Assembly (NCBI GenBank): GCA_026724425.1
Contig: JAIUCV010000090.1
Coordinates: 2,108,001-2,172,000 of the forward strand
Length of the DNA stretch: 64,000 nucleotides
Direction of reading: 5' to 3'
Origin: Erythrophleum ivorense
Lineage: Eukaryota; Streptophyta; Magnoliopsida; Fabales; Fabaceae
The notes beneath the pieces are model-generated. The model was not told where the DNA came from, did no database searches, and saw only the letters and a program-made list of their open reading frames with translations. Numbering within the stretch: position 1 is the first letter of the stretch; each line of letters starts with the position of its first letter. Shown here piece after piece: positions 20,742 to 34,412 of this stretch. Made by a program: the position numbers and the translations under genes.

Positions 20742-22218
20742 TGATGTACTTGTATTTTCATTGTTTTAGCACTCTTAATTCATTCCTTTTGCATACATAT
20801 ATCATCACATCTTTACCATTTACATCCATATTTTTCATCTACTTTTCACACATGATAGGATTTGCATTGGCATTGCATGCATTCCTGCACTTGGAGTTGT
20901 TTTCAGGTGCTTTTGGAGGCTTTAGAGGATATCTTGAAGGTGGGAGATGGGTGCTTGATCAACGGGAATGAAGTGGGACGCATAAACCAGAAGAAGGCAG
21001 GATGTATGTACAGACTCGACATGCAGACTCGACCAGCATGTCGAGTTGGTGTCAAAGGCAGCTCCTTTACGCGCACACGATCAAGCCCGTCGAGTCGGTG
21101 ATCGAGTTGGTGTCAAAGGCAGCTCCTTTACGCAAACACGATCAAGTCCGTCAAGAAACACGTAGTGTTTGCACGCACGTGCCCTTTTTTACTTTTTTCT
21201 AAAACCTAGTATAAAAGGCCAAATGATGTCATTTGTGTCAGACATCTTCTTTTCACTCTCCAAAACCAGAAAATCGCCCTTTAGGGTTCTTTCCTTGTAT
21301 TTCAGATTGCTTCTTTGTCTTTGAGATTTTGCAACTATTTCCTTCAATAAAGTTGTTTAGTTTTTAATCCTCTTTCTAATGATGCAAGTTTTATCAATTT
21401 CTGGGTTTGATTTCTGTATGGCGATTTCTGAGTAGTCATCTAGGGTTCTTGAGGGTTGGGTTAGATTAGTGAAAATCCATGATTACCCAGGGTGTTTAAG
21501 CTTTGAATTTCTGATTTCCCTTCTTGATTAGTGCACTTAATGCTTTTTCCTCTATGATTAATTGGAGTTTGAAATTAGGCATTTCAGCACCCAGAAGGTG
21601 TTTGATGAAATGCCTGAACCAGCTATTACAAGAAATTTGCATATCATACCTAGGATACTAGCTGCCTTGATTGCATTTTAGCATTTGCAAACTGTTTCTT
21701 AATGCTTGTTAGTGTGCATTTCGCCATGAGAGTGGGTCTGGAAGCATACTAACTCGATAGCTCCTACCACGAGAGTGGATTTGCTAGTTGTCGAGTTTGC
21801 AGCTGAGGGACTAGCTCTGCTTGAGTTTTGTTGAACACCCTAGTGTTAGTCATGGAGATTCATTAGTCAATAACACCCAATCCTCAGGATCCTTTGTCTT
21901 TAATTGTTTCTCATCTTGTGTTTGTTACTAAAGCTTTTTATCTTTTATATTTTATCTTGTTGCATTCTGTTCTATCAGCCTTCTGGTCTTTAGCATCTTA
22001 CAATTGTCATTTATTACCTTGCTTTTGTTAATTGCATTCCATTTCTGTTAATTAGGGTGTTAGTTTACAATTTCCAAAATTTGCATTTGGCTTGACTTAG
22101 TTATCCTTGATTGCATCTTATCTGCATAGCATCGACCCCAATTTGGATTGACACCTCAAATGCTACAATGACATGAGTAGTGGATTTGAGTAATTGTTTA
22201 GTAAAAATCCTACTATCA
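20742..22218 (+). repeat. Athila-like 3' LTR (1477 bp)
   Basis: Collinear with the 5' LTR, with six substitutions and no indel seen. The right target duplication CTTAC is at 22219-22223, followed by satellite. The open frame called at 22194-22550 fuses LTR end and satellite and is not a gene. Confidence 0.97.
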
Positions 22219-23538
22219 CTTACTACTTTCGTTTCTCAAGGATGGTAGCTTTGATGTTCCTAACAAGGAATGAGAATCGTGTCACACATGTACCTCCACA
22301 TTGTCTCGTGGAGAATCTAATGCATGTTTGGCTAAGTATGGGTCCGTCTAGATCATTACATACACTACAAGCTTGTTTCTATAATGTTTCGAGGCATAGA
22401 ACTACGATTTGGACTCCTTACAACTTTCGTTTCTCTAGGATGGTAGCTTTGATGTTCCTAACAAGAAATAAGAATCATGTCACACATGATGCTCCTCTTA
22501 GTCCTGTGGAGAACCTAATGCATCTTTGGCTAAGTATGGGTTCGTCTTGATCATTACATACACTACAAGTATGTTTCTACATTGTGTGGAGGCATAGAGC
22601 TACGATTGGGACTCCTTACTACTTATGTTTCTCTCAGGATGGTAGCTTCGATGTTCCTCTCAAGGAATGAAAATCATGTCACACATGTTGCTCCTCATAG
22701 TCCCGTGGAGAACCTAATGCATCTTTGGCTAAGTATGGGTCCGTCTTGATCATTACATACACTACAAGTATGTTTCTACATTGTGTGGAGGCATAGAGCT
22801 ACGATTGGGACTCCTTACTACTTTCGTTTCTCAAGGATGGTAGCTTTGATGTTCCTAACAAGGAATGAGAATCATGTCACACATGATGCTCCCATAGTCC
22901 CGTAGAGAACCTAATGCATGTTTGGCTAAGTATGGGTCCGTCTTGATCATTACATACACTAAAGTATGTTTCTACATTGTGTGGAGGCATAAAGCTACGA
23001 TTGGGACTTCTTACTACTTATGGTTCTCTCAGGATGGTAGCTTTGATGTTCCTCTCAAGGAATGAGAATCATGTCACACATGATGGTCCCATAGTCCCGT
23101 AGAGAACCTAATGCATGTTTGGCTAAGTATGGGTCCGTCTTGATCATTACATACACTACAAGTATGTTTCTACATTGTGTGGAGGCATAGAGCTACGATT
23201 GGGACTCCTTACTACTTATGTTTCTCTCAGGATGGTAGCTTTGATGTTCCTCTCAAGGAATGAGAATCATGTCACACATGTTGCTCCTCATAGTCCCGTG
23301 GAGAACCTAATGCATGTTTGGCTAAGTATGGGTCCGTCTTGATCATTACATACACTAAAGTATGTTTCTACATTGTCTGGAGGCATAAAGCTACGATTGG
23401 GACTCCTTACTACTTGTGTTTCTCTCAGGATGGTAGCTTTGATGTTCCTCTCTAGGAATGAGAATCATGTCACACATGATGCTCCTCATAGTCCTGTGGA
23501 GAACCTAATGCATCTTTGGCTAAGTATGGGTCCGTCTT

Positions 23539-26500
23539 GATAATTACATACACTATAAGTATGTTTCTACATTGTGTGGAGGCATAGAGCTACGATTGGG
23601 ACTCCTTACTACTTATGTTTCTCTCAGGATGGTAGCTTTGATGTTCCTCTCAAGGAATGAGAATCATGTCACACATGTTGCTCCTCATAGTCCCGTGGAG
23701 AACCTAATGCATGTTTGGCTAAGTATGGGTCCGTCTTGATCATTACATACACTAAAGTATGTTTCTACATTGTGTGGAGGCATAAAGCTACGATTGGGAC
23801 TCCTTACTACTTGTGTTTCTCTCAGGATGGTAGCTTTGATGTTCCTCTCAAGGAATGAGAATAATGTCACACATGTTGCTCCTCATAGTCCTGTGGAGAA
23901 CCTAATGCATCTTTGGCTAAGTATGGGTCCGTCTTGATCATTATATACACTACAAGTATGTTTCTACATTGTGTGGAGGCGTAGAGCTACGATTGGGACT
24001 CCTTACTACTTTCGTTTCTCAAGGATGGTAGCTTTGATGTTCCTCTCAAGGAATGAGAATCATGTCACACATGATGGTCCCATTGTCCCGTAGAGAACCT
24101 AATGCATGTTTGGCTAAGTATGGGTCCGTCTTGATCAGTACATACACTACAAGTATGTTTCTACATTGTGTGGAGGCATAGAGCTACGATTGGGACTCCT
24201 TACTACTTATGTTTCTCTCAGGATGGTAGCTTTGATGTTCCTCTCAAGGAATGAGAATCATGTCACACATGTTGCTCCTCATAGTCCCGTGGAGAACCTA
24301 ATGCATGTTTGGCTAAGTATGGGTCCGTCTTGATCATTACATACACTACAAGTATGTTTCTACATTGTTTGGAGGCATAGAGCTACGATTGGGACTCCTT
24401 ACTACTTATGTTTCTCTCAGGATGGTAGCTTTGATGTTCCTCTCAAGGAATGAGAATCATGTCACACATGTTGCTCCTCATAGTCCCGTGGAGAACCTAA
24501 TGCATCTTTGGCTAAGTATGGGTCCGTCTTGATCATTACATACACTACAAGTATGTTTCTACATTGTGTGGAGGCATAGAGCTACAATTGGGACTCCTTA
24601 CTACTTATGTTTCTCTCAGGATGGTAGCTTTGATGTTCCTCTCAAGGAATGAGAATCATGTCACACATGTTGCTCCTCATAGTCCCGTGGAGAACCTAAT
24701 GCATGTTTGGCTAAGTATGGGTCCGTCTTGATCATTACATACACTACAAGTATGTTTCTACATTGTGTGGAGGCATAGAGCTACGATTGGGACTCCTTAC
24801 TACTTATGTTTCTCTCAGGATGGTAGCTTTGATGTTCCTCTCAAGGAATGAGAATAATGTCACACATGTTGCTCCTCATAGTCCTGTGGAGAACCTAATG
24901 CATCTTTGGCTAAGTATGGGTCCGTCTTGATCATTATATACACTACAAGTATGTTTCTACATTGTGTGGAGGCGTAGAGCTACGATTGGGACTCCTTACT
25001 ACTTATGTTTCTCTCAGGATGGTAGCTTTGATGTTCCTCTCAAGGAATGAGAATAATGTCACACATGTTGCTCCTCATAGTCCTGTGGAGAACCTAATGC
25101 ATCTTTGGCTAAGTATGGGTCCGTCTTGATCATTATATACACTACAAGTATGTTTCTACATTGTGTGGAGGCGTAGAGCTACGATTGGGACTCCTTACTA
25201 CTTTCGTTTCTCAAGGATGGTAGCTTTGATGTTCCTAACAAGGAATGAGAATCATGTCACACATGATGCTCCCATAGTCCCGTAGAGAACCTAATGCATG
25301 TTTGGCTAAGTATGGGTCCGTCTTGATCATTACATACACTAAAGTATGTTTCTACATTGTGTGGAGGCATAAAGCTACGATTGGGACTTCTTACTACTTA
25401 TGTTTCTCTCAGGATGGTAGCTTTGATGTTCCTCTCAAGGAATGAGAATCATGTCACACATGTTGCTCCTCATAGTCCCGTGGAGAACCTAATGCATGTT
25501 TGGCTAAGTATGGGTCCGTCTAGATCATTACATACACTAAGCTTGTTTCTATAATGTTTCGAGGCATAGAACTACGATTTGGACTCCTTACAACTTTCGT
25601 TTCTCTAGGATGGTAGCTTTGATGTTCCTAACAAGAAATAAGAATCATGTCACACATGATGCTCCTCATAGTCCTGTGGAGAACCTAATGCATCTTTGGC
25701 TAAGTATGGGTTCGTCTTGATCATTACATACACTACAAGTATGTTTCTACATTGTGTGGAGGCATAGAGCTACGATTGGGACTCCTTACTACTTATGTTT
25801 CTCTCAGGATGGTAGCTTCGATGTTCCTCTCAAGGAATGAGAATCATGTCACACATGTTGCTCCTCATAGTCCCGTGGAGAACCTAATGCATGTTTGGCT
25901 ACGTATGGGTCCGTCTTGATAATTACATACACTATAAGTATGTTTCTACATTGTGTGGAGGCATAGAGCTACGATTGGGACTCCTTACTACTTATGTTTC
26001 TCTCAGGATGGTAGCTTTGATGTTCCTCTCAAGGAATGAGAATCATGTCAGACATGTTGCTCCTCATAGTCCCGTGGAGAACCTAATGCATGTTTGGCTA
26101 AGTATGGGTCCGTCTTGATCATTACATACACTAAAGTATGTTTCTACATTGTGTGGAGGCATAAAGCTACGATTGGGACTCCTTACTACTTGTGTTTCTC
26201 TCAGGATGGTAGCTTTGATGTTCCTCTCAAGGAATGAGAATAATGTCACACATGTTGCTCCTCATAGTCCTGTGGAGAACCTAATGCATCTTTGGCTAAG
26301 TATGGGTCCGTCTTGATCATTATATACACTACAAGTATGTTTCTACATTGTGTGGAGGCGTAGAGCTACGATTGGGACTCCTTACTACTTTCGTTTCTCA
26401 AGGATGGTAGCTTTGATGTTCCTCTCAAGGAATGAGAATCATGTCACACATGATGGTCCCATTGTCCCGTAGAGAACCTAATGCATGTTTGGCTAAGTAT

Positions 26501-29500
26501 GGGTCCGTCTTGATCAGTACATACACTACAAGTATGTTTCTACATTGTGTGGAGGCATAGAGCTACGATTGGGACTCCTTACTACTTATGTTTCTCTCAG
26601 GATGGTAGCTTTGATGTTCCTCTCAAGGAATGAGAATCATGTCACACATGTTGCTCCTCATAGTCCCGTGGAGAACCTAATGCATGTTTGGCTAAGTATG
26701 GGTCCGTCTTGATCATTACATACACTACAAGTATGTTTCTACATTGTTTGGAGGCATAGAGCTACGATTGGGACTCCTTACTACTTATGTTTCTCTCAGG
26801 ATGGTAGCTTTGATGTTCCTCTCAAGGAATGAGAATCATGTCACACATGTTGCTCCTCATAGTCCCGTGGAGAACCTAATGCATCTTTGGCTAAGTATGG
26901 GTCCGTCTTGATCATTACATACACTACAAGTATGTTTCTACATTGTGTGGAGGCATAGAGCTACAATTGGGACTCCTTACTACTTATGTTTCTCTCAGGA
27001 TGGTAGCTTTGATGTTCCTCTCAAGGAATGAGAATCATGTCACACATGTTGCTCCTCATAGTCCCGTGGAGAACCTAATGCATGTTTGGCTAAGTATGGG
27101 TCCGTCTTGTTCATTACATACACTACAAGTATGTTTCTACATTGTGTGGAGGCATAGAGCTACGATTGGGACTCCTTACTCTTATGTTTCTCTCAGGATG
27201 GTAGCTTTGATGTTCCTCTCAAGGAATGAGAATAATGTCACACATGTTGCTCCTCATAGTCCTGTGGAGAACCTAATGCATCTTTGGCTAAGTATGGGTC
27301 CGTCTTGATCATTATATACACTACAAGTATGTTTCTACATTGTGTGGAGGCGTAGAGCTACGATTGGGACTCCTTACTACTTATGTTTCTCTCAGGATGG
27401 TAGCTTTGATGTTCCTCTCAAGGAATGAGAATAATGTCACACATGTTGCTCCTCATAGTCCTGTGGAGAACCTAATGCATCTTTGGCTAAGTATGGTTCC
27501 GTCTTGATCATTATATACACTACAAGTATGTTTCTACATTGTGTGGAGGCGTAGAGCTACGATTGGGACTCCTTACTACTTTCGTTTCTCAAGGATGGTA
27601 GCTTTGATGTTCCTAACAAGGAATGAGAATCATGTCACACATGATGCTCCCATAGTCCCGTAGAGAACCTAATGCATGTTTGGCTAAGTATGGGTCCGTC
27701 TTGATCATTACATACACTAAAGTATGTTTCTACATTGTGTGGAGGCATAAAGCTACGATTGGGACTTCTTACTACTTATGTTTCTCTCAGGATGGTAGCT
27801 TTGATGTTCCTCTCAAGGAATGAGAATCATGTCACACATGTTGCTCCTCATAGTCCCGTGGAGAACCTAATGCATGTTTGGCTAAGTATGGGTCCGTCTA
27901 GATCATTACATACACTACAAGCTTGTTTCTATAATGTTTCGAGGCATAGAACTACGATTTGGACTCCTTACAACTTTCGTTTCTCTAGGATGGTAGCTTT
28001 GATGTTCCTAACAAGAAATAAGAATCATGTCACACATGATGCTCCTCATAGTCCTGTGGAGAACCTAATGCATCTTTGGCTAAGTATGGGTTCGTCTTGA
28101 TCATTACATACACTACAAGTATGTTTCTACATTGTGTGGAGGCATAGAGCTATGATTGGGACTCCTTACTACTTATGTTTCTCTCAGGATGGTAGCTTCG
28201 ATGTTCCTCTCAAGGAATGAGAATCATGTCACACATGTTGCTCCTCATAGTCCCGTGGAGAACCTAATGCATCTTTGGCTAAGTATGGGTCCGTCTTGAT
28301 AATTACATACACTATAAGTATGTTTCTACATTGTGTGGAGGCATAGAGCTACGATTGGGACTCCTTACTACTTATGTTTCTCTCAGGATGGTAGCTTTGA
28401 TGTTCCTCTCAAGGAATGAGAATCATGTCAGACATGTTGCTCCTCATAGTCCCGTGGAGAACCTAATGCATGTTTGGCTAAGTATGGGTCCGTCTTGATC
28501 ATTACATACACTAAAGTATGTTTCTACATTGTGTGGAGGCATAAAGCTACGATTGGGACTCCTTACTACTTGTGTTTCTCTCAGGATGGTAGCTTTGATG
28601 TTCCTCTCAAGGAATGAGAATAATGTCACACATGTTGCTCCTCATAGTCCTGTGGAGAACCTAATGCATCTTTGGCTAAGTATGGGTCCGTCTTGATCAT
28701 TATATACACTACAAGTATGTTTCTACATTGTGTGGAGGCGTAGAGCTACGATTGGGACTCCTTACTACTTTCGTTTCTCAAGGATGGTAGCTTTGATGTT
28801 CCTCTCAAGGAATGAGAATCATGTCACACATGATGGTCCCATTGTCCCGTAGAGAACCTAATGCATGTTTGGCTAAGTATGGGTCCGTCTTGATCATTAC
28901 ATACACTACAAGTATGTTTCTACATTGTGTGGAGGCATAGAGCTACGATTGGGACTCCTTACTACTTATGTTTCTCTCAGGATGGTAGCTTTGATGTTCC
29001 TCTCAAGGAATGAGAATCATGTCACACATGTTGCTCCTCATAGTCCCGTGGAGAACCTAATGCATGTTTGGCTAAGTATGGGTCCGTCTTGATCATTACA
29101 TACACTACAAGTATGTTTCTACATTGTGTGGAGGCATAGAGCTACGATTGGGACTCCTTACTACTTATGTTTCTCTCAGGATGGTAGCTTTGATGTTCCT
29201 CTCAAGGAATGAGAATCATGTCACACATGTTGCTCCTCATAGTCCCGTGGAGAACCTATGGGTCCGTCTTGATCATTACATACACTACAAGTATGTTTCT
29301 ACATTGTGTGGAGGCATAGAGCTACAATTGGGACTCCTTACTACTTATGTTTCTCTCAGGATGGTAGCTTTGATGTTCCTCTCAAGGAATGAGAATCATG
29401 TCACACATGTTGCTCCTCATAGTCCCGTGGAGAACCTAATGCATGTTTGGCTAAGTATGGGTCCGTCTTGATCATTACATACACTACAAGTATGTTTCTA

Positions 29501-30460
29501 CATTGTGTGGAGGCATAGAGCTACGATTGGGACTCCTTACTACTTATGTTTCTCTCAGGATGGTAGCTTTGATGTTCCTCTCAAGGAATGAGAATAATGT
29601 CACACATGTTGCTCCTCATAGTCCTGTGGAGAACCTAATGCATCTTTGGCTAAGTATGGGTCCGTCTTGATCATTATATACACTACAAGTATGTTTCTAC
29701 ATTGTGTGGAGGCGTAGAGCTACGATTGGGACTCCTTACTACTTATGTTTCTCTCAGGATGGTAGCTTTGATGTTCCTCTCAAGGAATGAGAATAATGTC
29801 ACACATGTTGCTCCTCATAGTCCTGTGGAGAACCTAATGCATCTTTGGCTAAGTATGGGTCCGTCTTGATCATTATATACACTACAAGTATGTTTCTACA
29901 TTGTGTGGAGGCGTAGAGCTACGATTGGGACTCCTTACTACTTTCGTTTCTCAAGGATGGTAGCTTTGATGTTCCTCTCAAGGAATGAGAATCATGTCAC
30001 ACATGTTGCTCCTCATAGTCCCGTGGAGAACCTAATGCATGTTTGGCTAAGTATGGGTCCGTCTAGATCATTACATACACTACAAGCTTGTTTCTATAAT
30101 GTTTCGAGGCATAGAACTACGATTTGGACTCCTTACAACTTTCGTTTCTCTAGGATGGTAGCTTTGATGTTCCTAACAAGAAATAAGAATCATGTCACAC
30201 ATGATGCTCCTCATAGTCCTGTGGAGAACCTAATGCATCTTTGGCTAAGTATGGGTTCGTCTTGATCATTACATACACTACAAGTATGTTTCTACATTGT
30301 GTGGAGGCATAGAGCTACGATTGGGACTCCTTACTACTTATGTTTCTCTCAGGATGGTAGCTTCGATGTTCCTCTCAAGGAATGAGAATCATGTCACACA
30401 TGTTGCTCCTCATAGTCCCGTGGAGAACCTAATGCATCTTTGGCTAAGTATGGGTCCGTC
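23539..30460 (+). repeat. Three tandem copies of a 12-monomer (2380 bp) higher-order unit
   Basis: The start marker GATAATTACATAC recurs at 23539, 25919 and 28299, exactly 2380 bp apart. Within each copy come the same ordered variants: GAATAATGTC monomers, GGCGTAGAGC monomers, GGTCCCATTGTCCC, then the D monomer (25509, 27887, 30052). GATCAGTAC at about 24134 and 26514 is shared by copies 1 and 2 only. The third copy is one monomer shorter and also lost 19 bp near 29258. Similarity to the next copy ends near 30461. Confidence 0.88.
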
Positions 30461-31438
30461 TTGATCATTATATACACTACAAGTATGTTTCTACATTGTG
30501 TGGAGGCGTAGAGCTACGATTGGGACTCCTTACTACTTTCGTTTCTCAAGGATGGTAGCTTTGATGTTCCTAACAAGGAATGAGAATCATGTCACACATG
30601 ATGCTCCCATAGTCCCGTAGAGAACCTAATGCATGTTTGGCTAAGTATGGGTCCGTCTTGATCATTACATACACTACAAGTATGTTTCTACATTGTGTGG
30701 AGGCATAGAGCTACGATTGGGACTCCTTACTACTTATGTTTCTCTCAGGATGGTAGCTTCGATGTTCCTCTCAAGGAATGAGAATCATGTCACACATGTT
30801 GCTCCTCATAGTCCCGTAGAGAACCTAATGCATGTTTGGCTAAGTATGGGTCCGTCTTGATCATTACATACAGTAAAGTATGTTTCTATATTGTGTGGAG
30901 GCATAAAGCTACGATTGGGACTTCTTACTACTTATGGTTCTCTCAGGATGGTAGCTTTGATGTTCCTCTCAAGGAATGAGAATCATGTCACACATGATGG
31001 TCCCATAGTCCCGTAGAGAACCTAATGCATGTTTGGCTAAGTATGGGTCCGTCTTGATCATTACATACACTACAAGTATGTTTCTACATTGTGTGGAGGC
31101 ATAGAGCTACGATTGGGACTCCTTACTACTTATGTTTCTCTCAGGATGGTAGCTTTGATGTTCCTCTCAAGGAATGAGAATCATGTCACACATGTTGCTC
31201 CTCATAGTCCCGTGGAGAACCTAATGCATGTTTGGCTAAGTATGGGTCCGTCTTGATCATTACATACACTAAAGTATGTTTCTACATTGTGTGGAGGCAT
31301 AAAGCTACGATTGGGACTCCTTACTACTTGTGTTTCTCTCAGGATGGTAGCTTTGATGTTCCTCTCTAGGAATGAGAATCATGTCACACATGATGCTCCT
31401 CATAGTCCTGTGGAGAACCTAATGCATCTTTGGCTAAG

Positions 31439-32230
31439 TATGGGTTCGTCTTGATCATTACATACACTACAAGTATGTTTCTACATTGTGTGGAGGCATA
31501 GAGCTACGATTGGGACTCCTTACTACTTATGTTTCTCTCAGGATGGTAGCCTCGATGTTCCTCTCAAGGAATGAGAATCATGTCACACATGTTGCTCCTC
31601 ATAGTCCCGTGGAGAACCTAATGCATCTTTGGCTAAGTATGGGTTCGTCTTGATCATTACATACACTACAAGTATGTTTCTACATTGTGTGGAGGCATAG
31701 AGCTACGATTGGGACTCCTTACTACTTATGTTTCTCTCAGGATGGTAGCTTCGATGTTCCTCTCAAGGAATGAGAATCATGTCACACATGTTGCTCCTCA
31801 TAGTCCCGTGGAGAACCTAATGCATCTTTGGCTAAGTATGGGTTCGTCTTGATCATTACATACACTACAAGTATGTTTCTACATTGTGTGGAGGCATAGA
31901 GCTACGATTGGGACTCCTTACTACTTATGTTTCTCTCAGGATGGTAGCTTCGATGTTCCTCTCAAGGAATGAGAATCATGTCACACATGTTGCTCCTCAT
32001 AGTCCCGTGGAGAACCTAATGCATCTTTGGCTAAGTATGGGTCCGTCTTGATAATTACATACACTATAAGTATGTTTCTACATTGTGTGGAGGCATAGAG
32101 CTACGATTGGGACTCCTTACTACTTATGTTTCTCTCAGGATGGTAGCTTCGATGTTCCTCTCAAGGAATGAGAATCATGTCACACATGTTGCTCCTCATA
32201 GTCCCGTGGAGAACCTAATGCAGCTTTGGC
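31439..32230 (+). repeat. Run of near-identical single monomers
   Basis: Four successive monomers (starting at about 31439, 31638, 31837, 32036) share CTTCGATGTTCC (first copy CCTCGATG) and CTAATGCATCTTTGGC with almost no differences. This indicates recent one-monomer amplification inside an otherwise higher-order region. Confidence 0.75.
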
Positions 32231-34412
32231 TAAGTATGGGTCCGTCTTGATAATTACATACACTATAAGTATGTTTCTACATTGTGTGGAGGCATAGAGC
32301 TACGATTGGGACTCCTTACTACTTATGTTTCTCTCAGGATGGTAGCTTTGATGTTCCTCTCAAGGAATGAGAATCATGTCACACATGTTGCTCCTCATAG
32401 TCCCGTGGAGAACCTAATGCATGTTTGGCTAAGTATGGGTCCGTCTTGATCATTACAGACACTAAAGTATGTTTCTACATTGTGTGGAGGCATAAAGCTA
32501 CGATTGGGACTCCTTACTACTTGTGTTTCTCTCAGGATGGTAGCTTTGATGTTCCTCTCTAGGAATGAAAATCATGTCACACATGATGCTCCTCATAGTC
32601 CTGTGGAGAACCTAATGCATGTTTAGCTAAGTATGGGTCCGTCTTGATCATTACATACACTACAAGTATGTTTCTACATTGTGTGGAGGCATAGAGCTAC
32701 GATTGGGACTCCTTACTACTTATGTTTCTCTCAGGATGGTAGCTTTGATGTTCCTCTCAAGGAATGAGAATCATGTCACACATGTTGCTCCTCATAGTCC
32801 CGTGGAGAACCTAATGCATGTTTGGCTAAGTATGGGTCCGTCTTGATCATTACATACACTACAAGTATGTTTCTACATTGTGTGGAGGCATAGAGCTACG
32901 ATTGGGACTCCTTACTACTTATGTTTCTCTCAGGATGGTAGCTTTGATGTTCCTCTCAAGGAATGAGAATCATGTCACACATGTTGCTCCTCATAGTCCC
33001 GTGGAGAACCTAATGCATGTTTGGCTAAGTATGGGTCCGTCTTGATCATTACATACACTAAAGTATGTTTCTACATTGTGTGGAGGCATAAAGCTACGAT
33101 TGGGACTCCTTACTACTTGTGTTTCTCTCAGGATGGTAGCTTCGATGTTCCTCTCAAGGAATGAGAATCATGTCACACATGTTGCTCCTCATAGTCCTGT
33201 GGAGAACCTAATGCATCTTTGGCTAAGTATGGGTTCGTCTTGATCATTACATACACTACAAGTATGTTTCTACATTGTGTGGAGGCATAGAGCTACGATT
33301 GGGACTCCTTACTACTTATGTTTCTCTCAGGATGGTAGCTTCGATGTTCCTCTCAAGGAATGAGAATCATGTCACACATGTTGCTCCTCATAGTCCCGTG
33401 GAGAACCTAATGCATCTTTGGCTAAGTATGGGTCCGTCTTGATAATTACATACACTATAAGTATGTTTCTACATTGTGTGGAGGCATAGAGCTACGATTG
33501 GGACTCCTTACTACTTATGTTTCTCTCAGGATGGTAGCTTTGATGTTCCTCTCAAGGAATGAGAATCATGTCACACATGTTGCTCCTCACAGTCCCGTGG
33601 AGAACCTAATGCATGTTTGGCTAAGTATGGGTCCATCTTGATCATTACATACACTAAAGTATGTTTCTACATTGTGTGGAGGCATAAAGCTACGATTGGG
33701 ACTCCTTACTACTTGTGTTTCTCTCAGGATGGTAGCTTTGATGTTCCTCTCAAGGAATGAGAATAATGTCACACATGTTGCTCCTCATAGTCCTGTGGAG
33801 AACCTAATGCATCTTTGGCTAAGTATGGGTCCGTCTTGATCATTATATACACTACAAGTATGTTTCTACATTGTGTGGAGGCGTAGAGCTACGATTGGGA
33901 CTCCTTACTACTTTTGTTTCTCAAGGATGGTAGCTTTGATGTTCCTCTCAAGGAATGAGAATCATGTCACACATTATGGTCCCATTGTCCCGTAGAGAAC
34001 CTAATGCATGTTTGGCTAAGTATGGGTCCGTCTTGATCATTACATACACTACAAGTATGTTTCTACATTGTGTGGAGGCATAGAGCTACGATTGGGACTC
34101 CTTACTACTTATGTTTCTCTCAGGATGGTAGCTTTGATGTTCCTCTCAAGGAATGAGAATCATGTCACACATGTTGCTCCTCATAGTCCCGTGGAGAACC
34201 TAATGCATGTTTGGCTAAGTATGGGTCCGTCTTGATCATTACATACACTACAAGTATGTTTCTACATTGTGTGGAGGCATAGAGCTACGATTGGGACTCC
34301 TTACTACTTATGTTTCTCTCAGGATGGTAGCTTTGATGTTCCTCTCAAGGAATGAGAATCATGTCACACATGTTGCTCCTCATAGTCCCGTGGAGAACCT
34401 AATGCATGTTTG

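Larger units (their letters stand above)
14200..22218 (+). mobile_element. Athila-like Ty3/gypsy element, gag-protease only (non-autonomous)
   Basis: An 8019-bp element with equal 1477-bp LTRs (TGATG...ATCA), a tRNA-Asp primer site and a perfect 5-bp target duplication. The long LTRs, the tRNA-Asp primer, the gag type and the AAGTTTGGGG motif before the 3' LTR are Athila features. Autonomous Athila elements carry pol and often an env-like frame after gag. Here only gag and an aspartic protease are present, and the 1.9 kb after them has no pol domain in any frame. The LTRs differ at six positions seen (14592/21134, 15224/21766, 15388/21930, 15443/21985, 15535/22077, 15595/22137), about 0.4%. 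Mobility would need reverse transcriptase and integrase supplied by another element. Confidence 0.93.

Noticed and set aside
23685..23870. Identical 61-codon minus-strand frame repeated ten times (23685, 26064, 28444, 33587, 38179, 41567, 45935, 56063, 58443, 62210)
   Set aside because: Its identity follows from duplicated satellite blocks. It starts where GAATAATG creates a minus-strand ATG context and has no features of a protein. It was used only as a position marker.
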